Shown in pieces: positions 25,733 through 61,269 of a stretch of 64,000 nt of DNA. The notes under the pieces are model-generated. The model had not been told where the DNA came from, did not search any database, and was given only the letters and a program-made list of their open reading frames with translations. Position 1 is the stretch's first letter. Every line of letters starts with the position of its first letter. The DNA is from Ptychodera flava. Its lineage: Eukaryota > Hemichordata > Enteropneusta > Ptychoderidae. A program made the translations under genes and the position numbers. The stretch is from the NCBI RefSeq assembly GCF_041260155.1, contig NC_091933.1, forward strand, positions 3,945,001 to 4,009,000, written 5' to 3'.

Positions 25733-26335
25733 CCCACCCACACATCCGTGATTTAAAGGCACACAAAATTTCTGCTTGTTACACTATACTCAGAAAACTG
25801 TACATATCCTGACAAATGGTATTCGAAGATTTTAATGCAATTTCTGGAAAACTCATTTTACTAGACTATATCAAATGATTCATATTGCTGCCGAAACGGT
25901 CGCTTGGAGATATTTTGACTATTGATTTTCGAAAATACAGCAGTGCAAACGTTATTGTGCGGACGTGCGGTTATATTAATTATATTAATACTTCATGACA
26001 GCTTGACGTCATACAAACGTTATGTACTGTAGCTTGTTTTAAAATGATTGAGTGACTCCAAATGTATTCTACAAATGCAATTAATTTTAGGGGTTTGTGC
26101 ACATGGGTGTCATATCTCTGTAAATCCTCCAGTATTTTATAGAGACCGTGAATTCCATAGAACGTTATAATGATCGGTTATATCATGGTAGTTACATGTA
26201 AATCTCCTCAAACATTTTATAAAATCGGAGAAATCTTACTCTTAATAATCTGTGCCAAAATGACCGATATACAAATAAATGCAGTTCTACGCATTCATAC
26301 GATCTCCACATACTAGTAGTCTCGACATTCTCTTA

Positions 26336-26815
26336 CTGACAGTTCCCGGGGGGGGGGGTAATCCCATAGATGGCTACACGGGGGGGGGGGGGGTCCGCGC
26401 GAAAGGGGTCGTTTTTTTGCACTGTTTGGTATCAGAAAGGGTATACTTTTAACGAGGTGTTGGTATGAGAAAGGGTCCGGTTTTAAACACAAACTGACAT
26501 TTGTTAAAAAATCATGCTGTCAACACTGGAAACCCATGTATCTACATCCCAGATCTACCATCAATATTTCCGATCTGTCGGTTTGACTGTTGGTACATGT
26601 ACCCCTGGTACGCAAGGCGAGTGAGTCGTTATGCGGGTCAAAGGTCAACCCCACGCTACCCCGCCAAGAGATAGCTGCGTTTCGACAACTAGGTATCAGA
26701 AAGGGTAGGTTTTTTTTGCTCAAAACTGGTATCACAACAGTTTGGGTTTCCATGTTCGTGCGGAGCCCCCCCCCGTACTATTAGCCATGGAGTTACCCCC
26801 CCCCCGGGTGACAGT
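26336..26815. mobile_element. G-run-bordered MITE
   Basis: The left border is CTGACAGTTCCCGGG and a G run, then TAATCCCAT and a second G run. The right border is the complement: a C run, CCATGGAGTTACC, another C run and GGGTGACAG. The interior repeats GGTATCAGAAAGGGT and similar words about four times. This layout is typical of short dispersed elements in marine invertebrates. No coding capacity. Confidence 0.7.
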
Positions 26816-26845
26816 TTCGCCACATACTGTAAATGCATCATTTAA

Positions 26846-27196
26846 GGTAGTATGTGCCTCGAAAGTGAAAGACTTAAACTTTTGCTCAACTTTCCTCAAG
26901 GAATCCTTCAATCATTCTCTTTCAAAATCAAGAATAAAAATAGGGGGTCACCCTTCAAATTTTGATACTAGAGAAAGAAATTACCCAAGATTTACCGATA
27001 TTAGAAATTCAAAATGGCCGCCATCCCTGTGTTAACTCTATGGAGAAAAATAAAAATTTTTGAATTCCGAAAAACTAAGCCGGTCAAAAGTTTTCTTTCA
27101 CCAAGAGCTTTAAAATGAACCACCACATGTGGTATATCAGAAGAGAATTGTAAAAGTTTGAGAGTCAGAATGTCTGTCCCCGAGGTGCGTTCTACC
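26846..27196. mobile_element. MITE, GGTAG family, intact copy 3 with TTAA duplication
   Basis: The element starts GGTAGTATGTGCCTCG and ends CGAGGTGCGTTCTACC, with TTAA directly on both sides (26842-26845 and 27197-27200). This copy defines the family's ends and suggests a piggyBac-type target choice. It is 351 bp and has no open frame of note. Copies 1, 2 and 4 lie at 13410, 21443 and 60581. Confidence 0.8.
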
Positions 27197-27282
27197 TTAA
27201 GTAATGCATTTCTTTGTAAAACAAACTGTTGGGGAAAACTTGTTCTTTCCGCTCATACGCTAGGTAAAGTTTCTGGTATGTC

Positions 27283-29892
27283 TCATAATTTGAAGAGTTT
27301 CAAACTCTCTTCGATCGAGTAACCAAATATTTCATAGTCCGATCTGTACAACTCAGCCAACCGTTCAACGACAGTGTCCTCTATCCCTGCGTAATGCTGA
27401 ACAGCTTGCGAAGATGACGACGACTGACCAACAGGAAATTTCACTAGATGTGATATCTGCAACTCTCGCAAGAGCTCGTCCGCGTCGGCGTTCAAAGTCT
27501 CGTAGTGACCGATGAAGTCGTACTGAACGTGGCATGGATGACACCTGTGGTGATACGGATTCCAGTGCATGTCTTCTTCTTCAACGTTCTTGACAACCTC
27601 GGTCAGGTATCGTACAAATTCAACAAACGTTACGTTAAGATTCGGTGTCCTTTGAGAAAACAGAATTCCAAAATCGCGTGGAAGGTTCTCTTGTCGTATT
27701 TTTTTTACTATCAGAGGGCCTACCATGTGTTCGAACTCCGACTTTACGAATCTGTTTGTGCTTTGAAATTTATCCTTCCATGCAGAGAAAACTCTCTGCA
27801 AAGGCTCACGAACAAACATGAATTTAGTGTAAAATTTCAATCTCTGCTGAATCTCACCATCCGTGTACGACGACAGAAGTCTTCTACGAACTTCAGAGCC
27901 TCTCTTTGACGCGCGCTTCAAATCATCAATCACGTGTTTCCACGTTATCGACGCAACCTTTCTGACGGCGCAGTACATAAATTTGTATTCGTCAATGACG
28001 AATATATGGCTGTAGAGTTTCGCATGGTCCGTGTAGTTGACACTTTTCTGTCGACACACAGCACTGATTAGTCTCTGCCTCATTTCTTGGGTTTCTATAG
28101 CGTTGTAACCATCTAACGTGGAGGAGTTTCGCATGATGGTGTAGCTGTCCGATACAAGTTGACGTCTGATTGCTTCAATATTCTTTGATTTCATCAATAT
28201 AAATAAATAAATAGATAAATTAATAAATAAATTATAATTATATGCAATGGTCTTACCCAGCCATCATACATCATATCGATAAAAGATAAAACACATTAAT
28301 ACAAGAAATCGTGTCAACGCGCATGCCAAATATACTGAGTTATAATATTTTGGACATTTAAAAGAAAAAAGTCGCTAAATTTCTTAACTATTGACATTGT
28401 TCTGCTCACTGGAACGTTCTGAACTTTCAGTTGTCAAATGTCTACTCCCTGCGTGATTGTATAGAGTCGGCGACATCAAATAATTTATGGTACGTATCAC
28501 ACATTGTGTCATTGGCATATTTACACATTTTCTGCATACGTAAAATGTGAGAAAAACTCTAATAATTGATAATTGACACTTCATCATATTTCAGGAAGTA
28601 AAACATCATAAATAAGATCTAATGTGACATAAAAATAACAATATTTTGATAAGAAATCCACTTTTTCCTGTTGGAAGTGATATGTTGTAAATGAGAATAT
28701 ATGAACACTTGTATAAACAGAAGTTAACGGGACAATGGTTGGAACTTTTGATAACATTTCGTTATTTTTGATCCAGGAAAACATTTTTTTCCTTCTCGAT
28801 AAAACATACCGAAGTACAAAGGATTAGCACTGCCAACACAGCACAGCGTGTACGATATGCAATGACATTGTTGACAGATGAATGCTATTCAGGACTAACA
28901 TTCAACTACCATATATGACATCAGACATTACAAACAAAAGACTGTGTAGACATGTTGAATGCAGGGCCAAAAGCTGTTGAAGATACGGCAATAGTTACAA
29001 CCAGTGGGGCTTTAAAATATTTTGGCTAATCTTAGCTGTTTGACCGGAAGAGTATTTGGCGATTGGGTAGAATTGATTAAAAGAAGACAATTATATAATG
29101 TATATGAGGCCTGATTGAATAAAGATGTTCCACTGCAATCTTAAAATGATCCTCCACGAAGCTGATATGAAATCCATATCTAAACCCCATTGCCATCTTC
29201 AGATCTTCCGAGGAAGAGAACTTGAAAAGTGGGGAGGGTTCCAAGTTCAACAACTTACGTTTAATCCAGTCCTCTCATCTTGCCAACTGTGACTTGTAAT
29301 TGAATGTTTCACCTTGCTCTCCGAATAATCTAAAACAATCAAACGAAAGGTTTTATGTGTTTGCAACCAGCCAATAGAAGCGCACATGGGATATTAAAAT
29401 ACGCTTCTCCCTTGCTCCAAGAAGCGAGCGAGGCGCACTTATAACGCACCGAACAGTACCGAAAATGAACATTTATCTGGAACTTTCGACGTGAGTTTCT
29501 GATATTACATTTTTATGAATGCTTACATTACTGCTTTGTTACAACTAATACGAAAATAATTTGTCAATGGGACCAGAACACAGTGCCAGCAACTACAGAC
29601 CAACACGTGCAAATGCAACTTTTAACAAGGTGCCTGAATTTCAGTTGCCAGCAGCAAATGTAATGTGCACAATCTATATGAAGTATCACCATAGCTTAAT
29701 CTCGATCACTAGGTCTACTGTTGTAAGAATTAACACAGTTATTGATTTTTGTGCATTAAAATTCCGATGATCATCATTCTCACCTTGTCGCAAATATTTC
29801 GAATAAGAACCCTGTGACCAAATCATCTCCAAGAGGAACAGCACGCACACGGAACATGCAATTAATGCGACAGTTATCTGATATATCTTCAT
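27283..29892 (-). CDS. Carbohydrate sulfotransferase, CHST8-14 type (3 exons)
   Basis: Golgi type II membrane enzyme expected to move sulfate from PAPS to a sugar chain (chondroitin, dermatan, HNK-1 or GalNAc acceptors in this family). Minus-strand exons are 29892-29784, 29329-29259 and 28182-27283; phases 1 and 0 agree and give 359 aa. Residues 2-26 form a cytoplasmic stub and transmembrane anchor, followed by a stem. The 5'-phosphosulfate site is CAVRKVASITWK (131-142), with Arg where relatives usually have Pro. The 3'-phosphate site is FVREPLQRVFSAWKDKF (183-199). Further on are the family motif HWNPYHHRCHPC and YDFIGHYETLNADADELL. Possible N-glycosylation sites are Asn79 and Asn109. The gene is head to head with the reductase gene. 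The exact acceptor sugar cannot be read from sequence. Confidence 0.9.
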
Positions 29893-31393
29893 CGCACAAT
29901 GTGCTCACATCGCATTGCATCAACCAAATCTCGTCGTCACGCGTTTGTTCAAATTTCCTCCGTATGAACCTCATGTGTGCTTGCTTACCAAGGTGGGGCT
30001 TGGTCGAGAACAACAGGAGCACCCGCACTTCGCGTGCTCAGTGTCTCGTCTGCGCTCTGTACTCGGCAGTATACAGTTTTCACCATGGAAACGGGTCGAT
30101 CAGGATCGCAACGAAAGTTTTTCACGGCTACCATACTCAGATGCTTTTCTTCTGGTATCGATCATTCATTCTAACGATGAACACAAATGGTTAACGATTT
30201 GAGATATTTTCAATTTCGTTGCAAATCATTAAATGCACGAGCTCACGGTTGACACAGGTTCTTTTGTGTTACGTAGCGCGTCGCGTCGCTCTCCACGCAG
30301 AGTTCTTATCGAGTGCACTGGTTGTTCTCTGAACGCGTCCACGCAAGGAGAAATCTGTCTGGCTCCCAGTGTGATCGCGCGCATCACGTTGATACACGTA
30401 ACCGTGACTTGCAGGCGTCGAACTTCAAGCTTCGCGTGAGATGACAAAAAATACGCTTGGCAGCTATAGTGAGATGGTCTTGTGTTATTTCAGTATAAAT
30501 ACGTTTCGTTGAGGGTTTAATGATAAAGAATTTCTTTTTTATTCGAGAGGAAAATCGAATATTCAAAAAACGTTTTATCATAATTTACATACAATTTTTC
30601 GTCCGTAGGCTATGTGAGTCAATAAATTGTATACATCAGGACAGGTAGGCCTATTATTTTTCTCGGGCAAACAACTTCTGAAGATTTCCTGTCTTGTGTC
30701 TTGTTGTTATTTTCAATGAATGTCCTTCTCTTAGGATTTAATTTGTTCCCACAGAAAAAAGATATGATTGATGATAATTTTACGCAATCAGTTTTGTTTT
30801 CCGTTGGATTCCCTATGTCACTGATTTTTCTCTTTAGGTCTTTGTATTTTTCACGTATTTTAAATCCTGCCCTACAGTGAGTGTACTATTCATTCCACTA
30901 TAGTTTTGATGGAATCATAAACACAACCTGAAACAGTATATATAGTTTAGAAAATTCTCCGTGATTTTTTTTGAGATCTGGTAAGAACTTTGTCGATATT
31001 TCAACGAAATGACGAAGAGGACATTCGTTATTTCAAAGGAATATTCCTTTACGGAATCTTCTTGACCTGGAAGGTTGTCATGATCTTCAATTGTACAAAC
31101 ACCTCAAAAAGGTTTACAAGATTTTGAATCCCTTATTTTCGAAGCCATCAAACGTAAAATTATTTCGGTCTATACTTCTATGATGGCACACAACTGTGTT
31201 CCCGGGTCACGTGACACAATCGTAATGCGACTTCATGAATGAGAATCAGTGAAGAAAAATTGTTCAGTTTCGTGGATATTTCCTCCAGGCATATACTGCT
31301 CAAATGTCCCCTTCATGTATGGAACCAGAAATAGATAGGCGTGTTGCAGTGACGCTTCTATTTGTACTTTGCAGCACAGGTGCTTAAATCAAC

Positions 31394-31448
31394 CAGTGAT
31401 CGCGAAGCCCCCTGTAAACGTACATAACAGGGGGCTTCGCGATCACTG
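31394..31448. repeat. Perfect 22-bp-arm inverted repeat
   Basis: CAGTGATCGCGAAGCCCCCT and two further bases, an 11-base loop, then the exact complement. It is GC-rich within AT-rich surroundings and lies about 0.8 kb before the reductase start codon. Confidence 0.9.
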
Positions 31449-31485
31449 TGCTTTGCAGTATGAAGTATTTCATGATAACCATAAG

Positions 31486-31487
<2 letters not shown>

Positions 31488-31538
<51 letters not shown>

Positions 31539-31600
31539 CTTACTTATTTATTTATTATTTATACTTGATCTATTTATTTATCTATTTTATCTATTTATTC
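31488..31600. repeat. (TTTA)n microsatellite
   Basis: About 17 clean TTTA units followed by a degenerate tail of CTTA, TTATT and CTAT variants. Confidence 0.95.
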
Positions 31601-32237
31601 AGGAACGCAAACTCAATCAGTGGGCATACTTTCTTTACATTTATAGTAAAATGTTGTAAAGACTGTAAAGAGCGAAAATAAAGCGCGTCAACAAAATCTG
31701 TTATGGGACCTGACGTCAAGCAAGCCCACCAACCACACGCACGGCGGTTGTGGAGACCAAGGTCACCTTGTACAGACACCAAGACACTGACCTCATTTTT
31801 GTGTTCGAAATACCCGCGCGAAGCACAACGCGTGAACGGAAATCTCCGGATTCGTGTTGCGTTTTACCCTATACCTTTCGAAAACTTAACACAGCCGACA
31901 TGCTCTGTTCTTATTCAACTACACGAACGTGGCGCAAATATACCGAAGAGCATACTGGGAAGAGTTACACGTTCGCAGACCAAGATCCACAACCTCTTAC
32001 ACTCCTCTCACATGTCATGTGCATGTGTGATCGGCTATTCTGATAACGTGACCATCGTTTTGCTTAGTCATCGTGCATAGTAAAAGTGGCAGTCCGTAAA
32101 GATATCGTCCCGTCATAGAATTGTCAAGTACCAGGTGGACGATATTTTATTGTCAGTTGCAATAGAAATTTGTCAACATAAAGCGACTAAACTCTCCAGG
32201 AGCTTCCCCACCGGGGTCGAAGAAACCGTCCAACAAC

Positions 32238-57981
<25,744 letters not shown>

Positions 57982-60580
57982 ATCCCTGCTAGTTCCTCTA
58001 CCCAGACCACCAATCTCTCATCTCTAAAACACATCATTAGCATATCCATAGCTCACTGCAGTTTGAGACAAACCAGAGGCCATTAAAAAAAGTGGAACAA
58101 TATTTTAGAATGATGTTTAGGTACTTCTTTATAATTTTGAATACTAAATGGTGCGACTTTGTCACATATCTTTAATTAAATAGACATGCTTTTTCAGTAT
58201 AATTATGGTGCTGTACTCAATAAACCCCTACACTACCTCCAGTGATTTTCACTCCCTTATCAGACCAAATGTCAGTATAATTCCACCAGAATGAAGCTCA
58301 GAACAGCTGAAGTGTTGACAGGCATTATTAAGTGCCGACATGTCAAAAATTTATCTTTACAATATTGTATTTTGCCATTTTCATCATTTGTAAATGCAAA
58401 TTTATTTTGGAGATACCCACGGTCTTATTTTTGCTCGTTGTGACAACTCTGGCCGTACATACTTTCTTTATGTGTGTTTTGCTTTAGAATGAATTAGAGA
58501 TTACTAAGGTTAATATCAGCTAATTGAATATTTAAGCAATAATGACACTGAAGAAATCAGGGTGATATATAAAGCAGTGAACTATCATGTTTTGAACTAA
58601 TGTAGCTTTGGTGACTTCAGAAACATGTTCTGTGTTCAGATCATTGAAATTGTTCAAAGAAAACATTTGCCTCTTGTGAATTGTGGTTTAATTTCAACTT
58701 AGTGGTGTGAGTTTTATACTTTCCAAATTCTATCCGTATCTGCAGTGAGCAAAATGAGATGAGAGAAATTTTCTGGGTAGTAACAGCAGGGAGATCAGCG
58801 GTTGAAGATGAGGGACTGTGAAGTCTGAGTACACCAATGTGGTGTGAGAATGATGGTTTTCATGGAAAACTCACTGTGAGTCAGTGAAGACCGGAAGAAT
58901 ACTCCACTGATCAGTTCCTAATTGTCGTGTTGTCTACGAGGATAAGTGTATGCATAATTCAACACATACATGACCAGCCTTTTGAATCAAGTCACTCAGA
59001 GGGAGGGGGGAACATCCATTTATCTTCATAGACTTCACGATTTTGGTATTCTATGAAAACTTTTACTGGCAAGGGTAGCAGAATTCAATTATTGTTCCTT
59101 AAGGAATCAGAGCTTATGGTGACTGGTAAAATAAAGAGATATGGTAGAGAAACATGACTTCTGCCACTCTTTCCAGTTTTGTCATATTATTACTTCTATG
59201 CTTTTGAAGGTATCAATATGGAGTTTGCATAATGTTTATGTAAGTGCTTTAATTTTCCGAAGAGGAAAAGAAATCTGCTTAAAGTGGGATGTAGTTAGTT
59301 TTGAGGGCCACAGTCATGTTTGCCATGCACAATTTGCAATTACACAAAGATTTTCATATCATTGCATATTGTCAAACACACCATGGTGAATTATTTTAAG
59401 ATACTGTGTAAATCACCAATTTTCAGTCTGTCATGACTCATTCTACATAGCAAGACACTGTTTCACAATCACTGCAAATAGTTGTGAGCAATCAATATTT
59501 CCTGATGACAAGGTTAATTATGCTCATTGTCTTATCTGAGAAATTTTACAGAAAATATTCATTTGATATGTTATGTTTTAAATCTGTATGCTGACATTGA
59601 TTACAAGTCAGTAAATGTAAATCAGCATTAATAAGATCATAACTCTTAAATCTAGTGACAAGCACAAGCATATATCTTTTGTGAGTTTGACAAAGGTGTA
59701 AATTAAAATGTCACCAATTATATCCTATTGGCTATCACCCCTCAATTAACACAGCACGGCAGCCATATGTATTGTGTGTAAATAGTGAAACTTATGGGGC
59801 AACTCCATTTTCTGATCACGCCTTGCCTGCAGACATTCTGATCAATTTCATGATACTGTAGTATGAGAGTTGCAAATTAGGATATTTTTTTTTATTAATT
59901 CATCAAGCATGTGATTGATTCACAATAAATAGTTGCTCTATCCATAAACACTTATCTTGTTCTTCGTTGTGATTTGTTTTTCCATCGTATAGTATGAATA
60001 ATTGACTCTCCAACACTGATAACATTTTCTACAAACTAGACTAGATGAAATCAAGGGTGTATAATCATCACTTTCCCCAACCTAAGTATCTGGCTTCCTC
60101 TTGAAATTCAGCAATCTTGTCCTAATTTGCAAATAAAGATGATCACTATTGGGGACTTGCCTGTCCTATTTCAATGTCCTAGTGTTGAGAGAATTAGTTT
60201 GTCAAAACGGTCTCCATATAATGAATGCCCACAGTCCTTGGAGGTCTGACCTGATATAGACCCTCTCACTGCTCAGCCATTCCCAATGTGGTATTCCAGA
60301 TTCTGATTTGACACTGTAGTCTTTGGCAACGCTCAAACCAGAATGTTTTTGGCCTGGTGACATGCTTATTAATTACGATGACTGAGAAATTCTATTATAT
60401 AATATAACGAGTAGATTTATTTGAAAGAGACCATCTAGCGTGTGATTCTTTAGCTCTGACAACAGGAGACCTTTTCAGAGGACAAACTAGCCTGACTCTG
60501 CCATGTTACATCTTATATGTGATATGCTCCTTTGCCAGACGTGGGGAGGGCACAGCCAGCTAACCTCTGGTATTGCTCCT
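57982..60580. other. Reductase 3' UTR and downstream DNA
   Basis: Poly(A) signals AATAAA occur at 58219-58224, 59130-59135 and 59924-59929. If the SECIS candidate is real, the functional message must end at one of the later ones. No coding sequence was recognised. Confidence 0.5.
58479..58539 (+). promoter_or_regulatory. Candidate SECIS element
   Basis: A stem-loop about 500 bases after the UGA codon. TTGCTT (58479-58484) pairs with AAGCAA (58534-58539). An ATGA (58489-58492) faces TGAA (58525-58528), as in the SECIS non-Watson-Crick core. ATTAG pairs with CTAAT just above it, and an AA follows ATGA by 13 bases, where the apical AA is expected. Weak points are a one-base register shift next to the core and poor pairing in the upper stem. 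I found no better ATGA-AA-GA arrangement by eye in the 3' flank. Confidence 0.35.
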
Positions 60581-60920
60581 CAAGGTAGAATGCGCCTTGG
60601 GGACAGACATTCGGACTCAAACTTTTACAGTTCTTTTCTGATCTAACACTTTTTGGGTTCATTTAAAGCTCGTGTAAGAAGACTTTTCACCGTCTCAGTT
60701 TTCGAAAATAGAAAATTTTGTTTTTCTCCAGAGAGCTTATAGGGGTGGCGGCAATCTTGAATTTCGGATATCGATAAATATTGGGTAATTTGTTTCTCTA
60801 GGACCGAACTTTGCATGGGGATCCCCTATTTTTAATCTTGATTTTGAAAGCTGATAGTTGAAAGATGTTTTGAGGAAAGTGACAGCAAAAGTTTGTCTTT
60901 CATTTTCGAGGCGCGTACTA
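60581..60920. mobile_element. MITE, GGTAG family, copy 4
   Basis: It starts CAAGGTAGAATGCGCCTTGG and ends TTTTCGAGGCGCGTACTA. It is inverted relative to the 26.8 kb copy, with shared blocks GGGGACAGACATTCGGACTC and TTCAATCTTGAT-like words through the interior. The right flank has lost the TTAA. Confidence 0.7.
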
Positions 60921-61171
60921 TGTATATATGGCATTAGGGCCTCACTACCCTGAGGCCTATAGAACACGATCGGAACTAATTTGGATAATTGGATGCTCAA
61001 GTAATGTCGGTTTAATCTGCAAATGTAAGCTCATCTGCTTTCCTGTTTAAGTTATACACTTCTTTTTATGAGTAATTTGTAACATTGGAATATTCAGCTA
61101 TAGGGCACCTAATACTTTTGAGAAATTTGAAAAATATGGAAATCCAATTATCCCAAATTAGTTCCAATCGT

Positions 61172-61269
<98 letters not shown>

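Larger units (their letters stand above)
24304..26330. other. Methyltransferase 3' flank and spacer
   Basis: Candidate poly(A) signals follow the stop codon: ATTAAA at 24317-24322 and AATAAA near 24616. Two microsatellites lie inside. No coding sequence is recognisable. Confidence 0.5.
29893..32237. other. Shared upstream region of two divergent genes
   Basis: About 2.3 kb between the start codons of the sulfotransferase (-) and the reductase (+). It contains CG-containing stretches near 30000-30450 and 31690-31860, a perfect short hairpin and a TTTA microsatellite. I see no clear TATA box for either gene and no further coding sequence. Confidence 0.45.

Noticed and set aside
25471-25756. 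Frames with poly-Asp/Arg-Glu or poly-Ser
   Set aside because: Artefact of the ATC/TC microsatellite.
58530-58590. Second SECIS-like arrangement (ATGACACTG..CAGTGAAC)
   Set aside because: The CACTG/CAGTG stem leaves no GA in the required 3' position opposite ATGA.
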